Assembly: GCA_035559435.1 (NCBI GenBank)
Contig: DATMBC010000029.1
Location: 1-60,350 of the forward strand
DNA: 60,350 nt
Direction: 5' to 3'
Source: a bacterium
GTDB taxonomy: Bacteria > Zixibacteria > MSB-5A5 > WJJR01
Made by a program: the position numbers and the translations under genes. Below are positions 40,760 to 49,831 of this stretch, in pieces (the first letter of the stretch is position 1; each line of letters opens with the position of its first letter). The notes beneath the pieces are model-generated. The model was not told the DNA's origin, ran no database searches, and was given only the letters and a program-made list of their open reading frames with translations.

Positions 40760-42571
40760 TCAGGCGGTCAGCCGCTCGGCATCGGCGGTGTCACGGTCGG
40801 ATTCTTCCTGCAGACGGTAGAGCCGCGCATAGATGCCGTCCTGGGCCATCAGTTCGCTGTGCCGTCCCATCTCGCGAACCCGTCCCTTGTGCAGGACGAG
40901 GATGCGATCAGCGGAACGGATGGTCGAGAGGCGGTGGGCGATGACGATGTTGGTGCGGCCCGCGAACACTTCGGCGAGGGCCGCCTGAATCTGCAACTCG
41001 GTGCGATGATCAACCGACGAGGTCGCCTCGTCCAGGATGAGGATGCCGGGATCGAAGGCCACGGCGCGCGCGAAGGCGACCAGTTGCTTCTCCCCCACCG
41101 ACAGTCCCGAGCCGCGCTCGCCGAGGCGGCGCGTCAGAGCATCGCCGTTGCCCTCGCTCAGACGCGCCAGCCCGACGCGCTCGGCCGCACGGGCCAGTGC
41201 TTCCGGTGTCAGGGAGTCATCGTCGAGACGGAGATTGTCGAGGACCTGGCCGGAAAAGAGGAAGACATCCTGCGAGATCATGCCGACGCGGCGGCGGAGT
41301 CGTCGCGGGTCCCAGGCGCGGATGTCGATGCCATCCACGCTGATGCGTCCCTTCTGGAATTCATAGAGCCGGGTGATCAGGTTGGCGATCGAGGTCTTGC
41401 CGGAACCGGTGGCGCCGACAATCGCGACGGTCTCGCCTGGATGCACGTCGAAACTGATGTCTTCCAGCACCCAGTCTTCGCCCTGATAGGCAAACCAGAC
41501 GTTTTCAAAGCGCACATGGCCGGGCACCGGGGGCGTAGACGGCGTGGCTAGCGCCGGATCGGCGACGACGGCGGGCCGCGTGTCGAGCAGTTTGAAGATG
41601 CGCTCGGAGGAAGCCATCGCGCCCTGCAGCACATTGTACTTTTCGGACAGGTCGCGAATCGGCGCGTAGAATCGCTCGGCGTATTGGATGAACGCGGCCA
41701 GGGCGCCGAAGGTCATCGCCCCGGCGACCACCTGCCCGCCGCCATACCAGATGATCAGCGCCAGCGAAATCGCGCCGATCAGCTCGACCACCGGATAGAA
41801 AACGGCGTAATGCAGGACCGAACGGAAGTGCGCGTCGCGCAGTTCGGCGTTACGCTGCTGGTGCTGCGCGAGGGTCTCGGCTTCGCGATTGAACCCCTGC
41901 ACCACCGCCACGCCCGTGACATGCTCCTGCCAGAAGGAATTGACCTTGGCCACCAGCCGGCGCACCTCGCGGTAGTCCTCGCGGACGCGGATTTTGAAGA
42001 TCCAGGTGGCCAGCGCCAAAAGCGGCAACACCGCGAAGGTAACCAGCGCCATCTTCGGATTGAGATAGACCATGGCCGCCACGATGGCGATCAGCGTCAG
42101 GACGTCGCCGAAGATCGTCACCACGCCGGAAGCGAACAGTTCATTGAGTTGATTGACATCGCCGGTCACGCGGGTCAACAGCCGCCCGACCGGATTGCGA
42201 TCGAAGAACTTCATGTCGAGCGTGAGCAGGTGATCGAACAACTGCGTCCGCATATCGAGCATCGCCCGCTGCCCGATCCACTGCGTGGTGATCATGTGCA
42301 GGAATTGAATCACAAACTGCGCGGCGAGGATGCCCAGATAGACCAACGCCCAGTTCAACAGCCCGGCCATGTCCTTTTCGGCGATGGGGCCGTCGATGAT
42401 GCGCGCGATCACCCACGGTCCGGCGATGGCCAGGCCCGAGGCGGCGATGAGAAGCAACAGCGAGGCAAAGACCGCCCAGCGATAGGGACGCAGATAGCCG
42501 ACCAACCGCCGCATCAGGCGGTGATCGTAGGCCTTGCCGAGGGCCTCATCTTCAAAGAACGGCTCGGACAT
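40760..42571 (-). CDS. ABC exporter half-transporter B (permease-ATPase)
   Basis: The product of about 603 residues has an N-terminal six-helix exporter domain and a C-terminal ATPase. Walker A is VGATGSGKTSIANL, the signature is the non-canonical LSVGEKQLVAFARA, and Walker B is GILILDEATSSVD with the catalytic Glu and the switch His in VIAHRLSTI. This is a full, active site. Together with the upstream half-transporter it should form a heterodimer. Substrate is unknown; lipid or drug export is typical. The start at 42571 is 4 bases after the stop of the first half-transporter gene. Confidence 0.93.
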   Translation of the reverse strand: MSEPFFEDEALGKAYDHRLMRRLVGYLRPYRWAVFASLLLLIAASGLAIAGPWVIARIIDGPIAEKDMAGLLNWALVYLGILAAQFVIQFLHMITTQWIGQRAMLDMRTQLFDHLLTLDMKFFDRNPVGRLLTRVTGDVNQLNELFASGVVTIFGDVLTLIAIVAAMVYLNPKMALVTFAVLPLLALATWIFKIRVREDYREVRRLVAKVNSFWQEHVTGVAVVQGFNREAETLAQHQQRNAELRDAHFRSVLHYAVFYPVVELIGAISLALIIWYGGGQVVAGAMTFGALAAFIQYAERFYAPIRDLSEKYNVLQGAMASSERIFKLLDTRPAVVADPALATPSTPPVPGHVRFENVWFAYQGEDWVLEDISFDVHPGETVAIVGATGSGKTSIANLITRLYEFQKGRISVDGIDIRAWDPRRLRRRVGMISQDVFLFSGQVLDNLRLDDDSLTPEALARAAERVGLARLSEGNGDALTRRLGERGSGLSVGEKQLVAFARAVAFDPGILILDEATSSVDHRTELQIQAALAEVFAGRTNIVIAHRLSTIRSADRILVLHKGRVREMGRHSELMAQDGIYARLYRLQEESDRDTADAERLTA

Positions 42572-42575
42572 GGGT

Positions 42576-44399
42576 CTACATGCGCTCCAGTTCTTCGATG
42601 ATCGCCTCGCGCGCCACCCAGCGGGCGTAGGCGCCGCCGCGGGCGACCAATTCATCGTGTGATCCGGCATCGACCAGTCGTCCCTCTTCGAGAAAGAGGA
42701 TGCGGTCGACCCGCGCCAGCGTGGCGATGCGATGCGTGATCAGGATGATGATGCGCGTGCCGAACTGCGCGGCCAGGCGGTCGGTAATTTCGCGTTCGGT
42801 CTGGGCGTCAACGGCGCTGAAGGCATCGTCGAGCACCAGCACATCGGCGTCGGCGGCCAACGCGCGGGCCAGCGTGACCCGTTGCTTCTGCCCGCCGGAG
42901 AGCGTAATGCCGCGCTCGCCGACGACGGTCTCATACCCCTGCGGGAACTCGGCGACATCCTTGGCGAAGGCGGCGCTCTCGGCCAGCCGCCGGGTGTCAT
43001 CGTCGCCGGCCACGCGTCCGGTCAGGTTGATATTGGCCCGCAGTGTTTCGGAGAACAGAAATGCCTCCTGCGGCACCACGGCGATGCGCGACCGCCACAA
43101 CGCGCGCGGCACGGCGTTGGCATCGACGCCCGCCAGAAACAGCGTGTGATCGGGCACCGGATACCGTCGCCAGAGCAGGTGGGCGATCGTCGATTTGCCC
43201 GACCCGGTCGGGCCGGCGATGGCCACCGTCTCGCCGGGATGGATGACAAAGGAGATGTCATAAAGCGCCCACTCACGGCCGCGGGCCTCGGGGGCGCCGT
43301 CGGCGGCCGGGGCGGCGCCATAGGCGAACGAGAGATGGCGGAATTCCAACGGCCCGCGTTCGATTCGTGACACCGCGGGCACCGCCGGCTCGATGATAGC
43401 GGACTTGGTCTGCAGAATCGCGCCGAGGCGTTGCAGAGAAACCACTCCGCGCTGATAGAGCGACACCACCCATCCCAGCGCGATCATCGGCCAGATGAGC
43501 ATGCCCAGATAGACGGAGAAGGCAACGAGCGTGCCGAGGTCGATGCGCCCGTCGATCACCCCGCGTCCGCCGACGATCAGAACCAGCACGATGGCGGCGC
43601 TGGACAGCAGGGTCATGAGCGGCATGTACGCGCCATACATGGCGACCAAACGCATGTTCAACCGGAACAATTCCTTGCTGTCGCGGACAAAGCGGCGGCT
43701 GCGGTCCTCCTCGCGGGAGAAGGCGCGCAGAACACGGATCCCGGCGAAGGACTCCTGCACCGACGCCGACAGCGCCGAGAACATCTCCTGAATCGCCATC
43801 AAGCGTTTGTGCGCGACGCCGCCCAGCAGGTTGGTGACGACCGCCAGGATCGGCAGCGGCGTGAGCACCCAAAGCGCCAGTTGCCAGTCAAGATGGAACA
43901 TCAACGGCATCGCCACCAGCGCCACCACCAGCGTGTTGACCCCCTGCATGATGCCGGGGCCGATCATCATGCGGACCTGCTCGATGTCCGAAGAGGCGCG
44001 GGTGATGATATCGCCGGTGGGTGTGCGGTCAAAGAAGGTGCCGTCAAGCTTGAGAATATGCTCGAAGAGATCGCCGCGCAGATCATACTCGATCTTGCGC
44101 GACGCCCAGATCACCGTCCGACGCACCATGAAGCGGAAAAGGCCGGAAACCAGCATCAAGAGCACGATCAACGCCGCATCCCAGATCAGGAGGGAGGCGT
44201 CACCGCCATGCTCGATGCGGTTGATCGCGCGCCGCAGCACCAACGGCGAGAGCAACTCCAGCGCGTTGGTGACAATGATCGCCACCAGCCCCCACCAGAA
44301 GTAGCGACGGTACCGCTTGACGTATGGGAAGATGAGACGCAGACGCTGCAGCATACGTGGGTCGGAGCGGCGGCCAGAATCATCCGCCGGGCCGGTCAC
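42576..44399 (-). CDS. ABC exporter half-transporter A (permease-ATPase)
   Basis: The 607-residue protein has six membrane helices (about 30-330) and an ATPase domain. Walker A is AGPTGSGKSTIAHL, the signature is the standard LSGGQKQRVTLARAL, and Walker B reads VLVLDDAFSAVD, with Asp where the catalytic Glu is expected. The switch His is kept (LITHRIATL). An Asp in place of Glu in one subunit and a non-canonical signature in the other is the pattern of heterodimeric exporters with one degenerate site, such as TM287/288 and TmrAB. The GTG at 44399 and an ATG at 44354 are both possible starts. Confidence 0.93.
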   Translation of the reverse strand: MTGPADDSGRRSDPRMLQRLRLIFPYVKRYRRYFWWGLVAIIVTNALELLSPLVLRRAINRIEHGGDASLLIWDAALIVLLMLVSGLFRFMVRRTVIWASRKIEYDLRGDLFEHILKLDGTFFDRTPTGDIITRASSDIEQVRMMIGPGIMQGVNTLVVALVAMPLMFHLDWQLALWVLTPLPILAVVTNLLGGVAHKRLMAIQEMFSALSASVQESFAGIRVLRAFSREEDRSRRFVRDSKELFRLNMRLVAMYGAYMPLMTLLSSAAIVLVLIVGGRGVIDGRIDLGTLVAFSVYLGMLIWPMIALGWVVSLYQRGVVSLQRLGAILQTKSAIIEPAVPAVSRIERGPLEFRHLSFAYGAAPAADGAPEARGREWALYDISFVIHPGETVAIAGPTGSGKSTIAHLLWRRYPVPDHTLFLAGVDANAVPRALWRSRIAVVPQEAFLFSETLRANINLTGRVAGDDDTRRLAESAAFAKDVAEFPQGYETVVGERGITLSGGQKQRVTLARALAADADVLVLDDAFSAVDAQTEREITDRLAAQFGTRIIILITHRIATLARVDRILFLEEGRLVDAGSHDELVARGGAYARWVAREAIIEELERM

Positions 44400-44468
44400 A
44401 ATCTAACGGCTGGCCGGGGCCGATGTTGGCCTTTTTCTCCGTGCCGGGCGAAAAAGCGGCGAGTGTGC

Positions 44469-45374
44469 TCAGAAGAGCCGGACGTCGACTTTGAGATACT
44501 TGCGCGGATGCTCGCGGATATCGCGCACCAGCGCGTCGATGTCCGCGGCGGTGGCTTCCCAGCGCCGCAGCAGTTGGTCGTCGTGCAAAAGGCGCGGCAG
44601 CGTGCCTTCGCCGTTCTGCAGGTCGGCGACCAATTGATGGGCCGCGCCGGCCAGCGAATCGAGGCGATCGGCAAAGAGCGCGAGATGGGCCGTGGTGGTG
44701 TCGAGACGAGCGACGGAGCGGTTGATCGCGTGCTCGTTGGTTTCCATCGTGAGCCGCAACCGTCGCGCCGCCTCGCCGAAGTCGGCCACGGCGCGGTCGA
44801 TGCCGGTTTGATTGCGATCGATCAGGTCCGATGTCTGACGCGCCACGCGCTCCAGCCCGGCGGTGATGGCGGCAATGCGCTGCAGGGTCGTGTCGGAGCC
44901 GATGGTGGCGCGCACGGCGACCACCAGATCGCGGACATCCTCGGTCATGCGGCCCATCAGGCCCATGACCTCCGGAATGCCGGTGTCGTACTCGCCGCGC
45001 GCAACCGAGTCGCGCGGCAGCGGCTCGGCCGCTGTCCCGGTGCGCACGTCGACAAACCGTTCGCCCATCAGGCCGACATTCTTGATGGTGAATTCAGCGT
45101 CGGCGCGCAGTTGGACGTCGTTGGCAAAGTACATCCCGACTTTGACCCCGCCCTCGTCCAGATCGATCGAGGCGACCTTGCCCTTGTTCACGCCGGAGAT
45201 CGAGACCGGATCACCGGTCGAGAGCGTGCCGATGTTGGGAAACCAGACGTACTGAACGTAGCGGCTGCGTTCGAGGCGAAAGCCCTTCAGCCAGAGCAGA
45301 CCGGAAATGAGGATCAATAGCGCGATGAGAACCGTCGCGCCCACTTTCAATTCGGCTTTGGATGACCCGTCCAA
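44469..45374 (-). CDS. MlaD/MCE family protein
   Basis: The 301-residue protein has one N-terminal membrane segment (about 9-29: VGATVLIALLILISGLLWL) and an MCE domain at about 38-115, with the conserved VSISGVNKGKVASID and GLMGERFVDV. A long helical C-terminal part follows, as in other MlaD-like proteins that form a needle or ring for phospholipid transport. The usual partners MlaE and MlaF are not in the window. The start is a TTG with a purine-rich GGGAGGGGAAGG upstream. It lies between hprK and the ABC exporter. Confidence 0.88.
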   Translation of the reverse strand: MDGSSKAELKVGATVLIALLILISGLLWLKGFRLERSRYVQYVWFPNIGTLSTGDPVSISGVNKGKVASIDLDEGGVKVGMYFANDVQLRADAEFTIKNVGLMGERFVDVRTGTAAEPLPRDSVARGEYDTGIPEVMGLMGRMTEDVRDLVVAVRATIGSDTTLQRIAAITAGLERVARQTSDLIDRNQTGIDRAVADFGEAARRLRLTMETNEHAINRSVARLDTTTAHLALFADRLDSLAGAAHQLVADLQNGEGTLPRLLHDDQLLRRWEATAADIDALVRDIREHPRKYLKVDVRLF

Positions 45375-45477
45375 ACGCCCTTCCCCTCCCGCGGCCGGCC
45401 CGGTTGACGAAGCCGGACACGCTCCCCGGCCATTTCTTACTTGTATCGGAAAATTCGCCCCGCGTTCCAGCCCCGCG

Positions 45478-46446
45478 TCACTCGGTGTCGGACTCGAGGT
45501 ACTGCGCGGTGGCGTGCCGGCGCATCATCTCCTCGGTGAGGGCGCGCGAGAATTCGCGCGGAGTGTGGACGCCATAGACCTTCAGCATGTGGTTCATCGC
45601 GATGACCTCGGAGATCACCGTGATGTTCTTGCCCGGCGACAGCGGCAGGGTGACCAGCGGGATCTCGGCGCCGAGGATCGTGGTGTATTTGTCCTCGAGG
45701 CCGAGACGTTCGTACTCGACATCCTCCCGCCACAGTTCCAGACGGACCTCGACTTCGATGCGCTTCTGGAGCCGGACGGCACGGATGCCGAAGAGCTTCT
45801 CGACATTGATGATGCCGACGCCGCGGATCTCCATGTGGTGGCCCAAGTGCTCGCCGGCCGTGCCAATAATCACCTGCGGCGCGCGGCGAGTGATGCGCAC
45901 GACATCGTCGGCGACCAGACGGTGGCCGCGTTCGATCAGGTCGAGCGCGATTTCCGATTTGCCGATCCCCGACCGTCCAGTGTAGAGCAGTCCGATGCCG
46001 TACACGTCGACAAAGGTGCCATGGATCTGGGTGGTGGGGGCGAAACGGACATCGAGGTACACCGAGAGCCGGTTGATGAAGTCGGTGGTGGACAGCCGGG
46101 TGCCCAAAAGCGGGATCTGGTATTTGTCCGCCAGTTCGATCATCTCGGGCGGCACCGCCTGGTTCTTGGTGACGATCACCAGCGGCACGCCGGTCTGATA
46201 GAGCATGTCGAGAATGTCGCGCCGGCGCTCGGGGGACAGAGATTCCAGGAAGGTGATCTCGGTCTCCCCGAGCACCTGCGTGCGGGTGCGCGGGAAGCGG
46301 TCGACGTAGCCGGTCAGGGCCAGGCCGGGCCGGTGAATCTCGGCGTTGATGATCTGCTTTTTGAGTCCCAAGCGTCCGGCGAGCACGGTCAGGTCGAATT
46401 GCTCCCGCCGGTCCTCGAGCAGACGTTCAATGGTCACCGCGTCCAT
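45478..46446 (-). CDS. hprK: HPr kinase/phosphorylase
   Basis: HprK phosphorylates Ser46 of HPr (and reverses it), a key step in carbon catabolite control. The 322-residue protein has the N-terminal DRTGG-like domain and the C-terminal kinase with P-loop TGRSGIGKSEIALDLIERGHRLVADD. The family signature GHHMEIRGVGIINVEKLFG follows. In diderms HprK usually belongs to a PTS that regulates rather than transports sugars. It lies 25 bases behind hpf; no HPr gene is in this window. Confidence 0.95.
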   Translation of the reverse strand: MDAVTIERLLEDRREQFDLTVLAGRLGLKKQIINAEIHRPGLALTGYVDRFPRTRTQVLGETEITFLESLSPERRRDILDMLYQTGVPLVIVTKNQAVPPEMIELADKYQIPLLGTRLSTTDFINRLSVYLDVRFAPTTQIHGTFVDVYGIGLLYTGRSGIGKSEIALDLIERGHRLVADDVVRITRRAPQVIIGTAGEHLGHHMEIRGVGIINVEKLFGIRAVRLQKRIEVEVRLELWREDVEYERLGLEDKYTTILGAEIPLVTLPLSPGKNITVISEVIAMNHMLKVYGVHTPREFSRALTEEMMRRHATAQYLESDTE

Positions 46447-46471
46447 GCCGCCCCCTCATTCCCGATGCGCG

Positions 46472-46822
46472 TCACTGGGCCAGGGTTTCGCCGTTGCGCA
46501 GGGAGGCCGTCTTGGCCTCGATGATCGCCTTCGGATCTTTCTCCTTGAGCCGGTCCTTATACTTTTTGAGTTGGGCTTCCATCTTGCCGGCGGCCTCATC
46601 GATGGCGGTGCGCATGTCGCCGGCCTCGGCGCTGCCGGTCAGCAGGGTGCCGTGCACCTGCGCCGAGGTCTCGGCCAGATGACGGTGCTTATCAACTTCG
46701 AGAATCCAGTGCAGATCGACGATATTGGAAAAGAAACGTTCGAATTGACGGGAGCGGTGCTCAACGTGGTCTTTGACTTCGCTGGTGAGCTCAAAATGAC
46801 GCGCGGTCACTCGTACGGACAT
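46472..46822 (-). CDS. hpf: Ribosome hibernation promoting factor (short form)
   Basis: The product of 116 residues is the short type of HPF, which binds the 30S subunit and, with RMF, stabilises dimers in stationary phase. Recognisable parts are RVTARHFELTSEVKDHVEHR and a stretch with WILEVDKHRHLAETSAQVHG. It lacks the long C-terminal dimerisation domain. AAAGGAGACGGAG before the ATG at 46822 is a very good ribosome site. A hairpin at 46839-46863 stands just before it. The gene order rpoN, (glpX), hpf, hprK is a variant of the common rpoN-hpf cluster. Confidence 0.95.
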   Translation of the reverse strand: MSVRVTARHFELTSEVKDHVEHRSRQFERFFSNIVDLHWILEVDKHRHLAETSAQVHGTLLTGSAEAGDMRTAIDEAAGKMEAQLKKYKDRLKEKDPKAIIEAKTASLRNGETLAQ

Positions 46823-46838
46823 CTCCGTCTCCTTTCCC

Positions 46839-46863
46839 GCCGCATGCTGTAAAACAGCACGCG
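46839..46863 (-). other. Hairpin in the hpf leader
   Basis: CCGCATGCTGT pairs with ACAGCACGCGG around an AAA loop (one mismatch), between the glpX stop and the hpf ribosome site. It could be a weak terminator or an hpf mRNA leader structure. There is no T tract on the minus strand after it. Confidence 0.45.
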
Positions 46864-46924
46864 GGATTCGTGTGGGCCGTGCCAGACAACGCCAGATCAA
46901 TCCAAGGGCGGCGCATGCGCGCCG

Positions 46925-47905
46925 CTACGCCTCCTTGTAGTGGTAGTGCGCGAACGCGGTGCCGCGCAGCGCGGAGTGCCGGGTTTCAATGATGCGTATG
47001 CTGCGGGTCAGCGAGCGCATCACGATGGAATGCGTGGTGGCGCCCTGCGCGGTGAACTGAACGCCGCGCAGCATATCGCCATTGGTGACGCCGGTGGCGG
47101 CGAACATGATGTTGTCGCCGCGCGCCAGCTCGCTTTCGGTGTAGATGCGATTGATGTCGGTGACGCCCATGGCGCGGGCGCGCTCGATTTCGGTCTGATT
47201 GCGGGGCCGCAGCCGCCCCTGTAGGGCGCCGCCAACGCAACGCAGCGCCGCGGCGGCCAGAACGCCCTCCGGCGCGCCGCCGGTGCCCATGAGCACGTTG
47301 ACGCCGGTGTCGGGCAACGCCGTGGCGATGGCGGCGGACACGTCGCCATCGGGAATGAGCTGGATGCGGCAGCCGGTCTTGCGCACGTCGGTGATCAGAT
47401 CGGCGTGCCGGTCGCGGTCGAGGATGACCACCGTCAGGTTCTCCACGGGCATGCCCAGGGCGTCGGCGACATCGTGCAGGTTCTCGGCGGTCGACTTGCG
47501 CAGATCGATGGCCTCGCGGGCCTCCTCGCCGACGGCGATCTTCTCCATGTAGGTATCGGGCGCGTGCAGGAAGTGCCCCTTGGCGGCCATGGCAACCACG
47601 GCCAGCGCATTGGGACGGGCATAGGCCACCGAATTGGTGCACTCCAGCGGGTCGAGGGCGATATCCACCTGCGGCCCCTTGCCGGTGCCGACACGCTCGC
47701 CGATGTAGAGCATCGGCGCCTCGTCGCGCTCCCCTTCCCCGATCACCACGGTGCCATCGAAGTCGATCTCGTTGAACACCGACCGCATCGCTTTGACCGC
47801 GGCCTGGTCAGCGGCGTTCTTGTCTCCCTTTCCCAGCCATTGCGCCGAGGCCAACGCCGCCGCCTCGGTGACACGGACCATCTCAAGTCCTAAGTGGCGA
47901 TCCAT
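46925..47905 (-). CDS. glpX: Class II fructose-1,6-bisphosphatase
   Basis: GlpX hydrolyses fructose-1,6-bisphosphate in gluconeogenesis. From the ATG at 47905 (GGGAG upstream) the product is 326 residues. Typical stretches are MVRVTEAAALASAQWLGKGDKN, VVIGEGERDEAPMLYIGERVG and VLMGTGGAPEGVLAAAALRC. The Li-sensitive phosphatase box reads ALDPLECTNSVA, where Cys replaces the nearly invariant Gly of DPxEGT. One base change (GGC to TGC) would explain it. The metal aspartate and glutamate are kept. It sits between rpoN and hpf, with a terminator in front. Confidence 0.94.
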   Translation of the reverse strand: MDRHLGLEMVRVTEAAALASAQWLGKGDKNAADQAAVKAMRSVFNEIDFDGTVVIGEGERDEAPMLYIGERVGTGKGPQVDIALDPLECTNSVAYARPNALAVVAMAAKGHFLHAPDTYMEKIAVGEEAREAIDLRKSTAENLHDVADALGMPVENLTVVILDRDRHADLITDVRKTGCRIQLIPDGDVSAAIATALPDTGVNVLMGTGGAPEGVLAAAALRCVGGALQGRLRPRNQTEIERARAMGVTDINRIYTESELARGDNIMFAATGVTNGDMLRGVQFTAQGATTHSIVMRSLTRSIRIIETRHSALRGTAFAHYHYKEA

Positions 47906-47969
47906 CGCGCTCCCGATGATGTGGTTGGAAAATGTCGTCGGTTGTCCGAAATCGGTTCCGTCCAGCCCA

Positions 47970-48004
47970 TGAAAACGGGACAGGCCAATGATACACCTGT
48001 CCCG
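47970..48004 (-). terminator. Intrinsic terminator after rpoN
   Basis: CGGGACAGG (47976-47984) and CCTGTCCCG (47996-48004) form a 9-base stem. On the minus strand it is followed by TTTTC. It sits between rpoN and glpX, so glpX may have its own promoter or depend on read-through. Confidence 0.7.
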
Positions 48005-48054
48005 GAAAGCACGCAATCACGGTTGAGCAGGAGCGGATCGGCGTCAAGGCAACC

Positions 48055-49554
48055 TTACTCCCACAGGGTTGAGGCCGCGGACTTGGCGGCGGAGACCGAG
48101 GGCGGCGCGGAAACGTCCTCCGCCGGCTTGGCCGGACGGTCGAAGACCTTGCGGCGGAACCGCGCCGCAGGGATGTGCAGCTCCTCGCGGTACTTGGTCA
48201 CGGTGCGCCGGGCCATCTTGACCCCCTCGGACTGGAGTCTCTGGTAAATCTCCTGATCGGACAGCGGATTGGAGGGGTCCTCGGCGGCCACAATCGCGGC
48301 GATCCGTTGCTTGACCGAGGTCTTGGTGACCGATTCGCCGTCGGACTTCTCAACGCCGGAATTGAAGAAGTACTTGATCTCGTAGACCCCCTGCGGGGTC
48401 TGGACATACTTGTCGTTGGCGACGCGGGAGATGGTGGCCACATTCACGCCGACTTTGCGGGCGATGTCCTCCATGATGAGGGGCTTGAGAAACGACGGGC
48501 CCTTCTCGAAGAATTCGCGCTGCTCTTCGACGATCGCCTCCATCACGCGCACCATGGTCGAGCGCCGCTGGTTGATGGCGTTGAGCAGCCAGCGGGCCTG
48601 TTCGAGCTTCTCGCGCACGTACTGCTTGGTCTCTGTGGGGACATTCTGGCCGCGCTTGAGCAGATCGCGGTAGGCGCCGTTGATGCGCAGGCGGGGCACG
48701 TTGCGGTCGTTGTGATAGACCACATACTGCTCCTCGATGCGCTCGACGATGAGGTCGGGCACGACGGGCCGGGCGGCGACGGTGAAACGGCCTTGGGCCG
48801 GGCGCGGCGAGAGATGCCGCAGCTCCTCCATCGCCTGCTGGACCTTCTCGACCGAGACGCCGAGCGACTGCGCCAGCTGCATGTGGGTCTTGCGATCCAG
48901 TTCGTGGAAGTGCTCGGCGACGATGCGCGCCGCCAGCGAGTCGGACAAGTTCTTTTGCGCCAGCTGCAGCAGCAACGCTTCGCGCAGGTCGCGGGCACCC
49001 ACGCCGGGCGGATCAAAGGTCTGGACCAGCCGCAGCACCTTCTCCACTTTGGCCGGCTCGACCTTCAGGTCGGCGGCCAGTTCCTCGACGGTCATGTGCA
49101 AGAGCCCGTCATCGTCGAGATTGCCGATGATGTACTCGCCGATCTCGAGGTCCTCGTCGGAGGTCTTGGCCAATTGCAGTTGCTCGATCAAATGGTCGTA
49201 GAGCGTGATCTCGGCCACCGGCGTGTGCTCGAGCATCTCCTCGGATTGCTCGGAGACGCGGCGCGGGACGAATTCAGACCCTTCGTCGAGGTAAGTGGAC
49301 CAGTCGAAGTCGGCTTCGGGCCCCGCTTCCGTTGGCTTGACTTCGGTCTGCGCCGGCTCGGCGATCAGTTGCTCTTCCTTGATCTCTTCCTGTTCGGTTT
49401 CGAGCGCTTCGACCTCTTCCAACAGCGGATTGGTGGCCAGTTCCTGACGAAGTGTCTGCTCCAGTTTGAGGACCGGCATCTGCAGCATCTTCAAGGACTG
49501 AATCAGCTGCGGCGCCATGACCTGACGCAGACCCAGACGAAGTTCGAGTTTCAC
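48055..49554 (-). CDS. rpoN: RNA polymerase sigma-54 factor
   Basis: Sigma-54 needs an AAA+ activator to open promoters with -24/-12 elements. The 499-residue protein has the N-terminal Gln/Leu-rich region I (LRQVMAPQLIQSLKMLQMPVLKLEQTL), an acidic linker of about 90 residues, the core-binding domain, a helix-turn-helix, and at the C-terminus the RpoN box ARRTVTKYREELHIP. The tail after the box is a little longer than usual. A promoter lies at 49650-49677. No sigma-54 activator gene is in the window. Confidence 0.97.
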   Translation of the reverse strand: MKLELRLGLRQVMAPQLIQSLKMLQMPVLKLEQTLRQELATNPLLEEVEALETEQEEIKEEQLIAEPAQTEVKPTEAGPEADFDWSTYLDEGSEFVPRRVSEQSEEMLEHTPVAEITLYDHLIEQLQLAKTSDEDLEIGEYIIGNLDDDGLLHMTVEELAADLKVEPAKVEKVLRLVQTFDPPGVGARDLREALLLQLAQKNLSDSLAARIVAEHFHELDRKTHMQLAQSLGVSVEKVQQAMEELRHLSPRPAQGRFTVAARPVVPDLIVERIEEQYVVYHNDRNVPRLRINGAYRDLLKRGQNVPTETKQYVREKLEQARWLLNAINQRRSTMVRVMEAIVEEQREFFEKGPSFLKPLIMEDIARKVGVNVATISRVANDKYVQTPQGVYEIKYFFNSGVEKSDGESVTKTSVKQRIAAIVAAEDPSNPLSDQEIYQRLQSEGVKMARRTVTKYREELHIPAARFRRKVFDRPAKPAEDVSAPPSVSAAKSAASTLWE

Positions 49555-49649
49555 GCGGTTACATCCTCCCGGTGGATCGATTCCATTTCCGATGTGAGTC
49601 GATCACACGCGGTTATCGACATCAGGGGCGCTTCCAAGGCCCCACAGGC

Positions 49650-49677
49650 AATATATCCAACCCCGCAACCCTGACAA
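49650..49677 (-). promoter_or_regulatory. Promoter candidate of rpoN
   Basis: On the minus strand TTGTCA (49677-49672) and TATATT (49655-49650) with a 16-base spacer, about 95 bases before the rpoN start. Each box has one mismatch to consensus. Spacer and -10 are identical in form to the secD promoter. Confidence 0.5.
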
Positions 49678-49831
49678 GAGCAAACCCGTTGTGTCACAAT
49701 TCGATGACACGAGGAATGTGGAGTTGATCTTCAGGCGAGCCGCCTCCACTTCACGAGTTTCCCTGTCCTATAGTACTTATCGGCGGAAAACCGCAACTGT
49801 TTGACCCGAATGCCGCTGGCCGGCGGGAATC

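Noticed and set aside
43431-45320. Open frame of about 630 codons antisense to the ABC exporter and mlaD genes
   Set aside because: It crosses two well-supported genes and has a His/Arg/Gln-rich composition without family signature.
48175-49674. Open frame of about 500 codons antisense to rpoN
   Set aside because: rpoN on the other strand has its complete RpoN box and region I, so this is a shadow frame.
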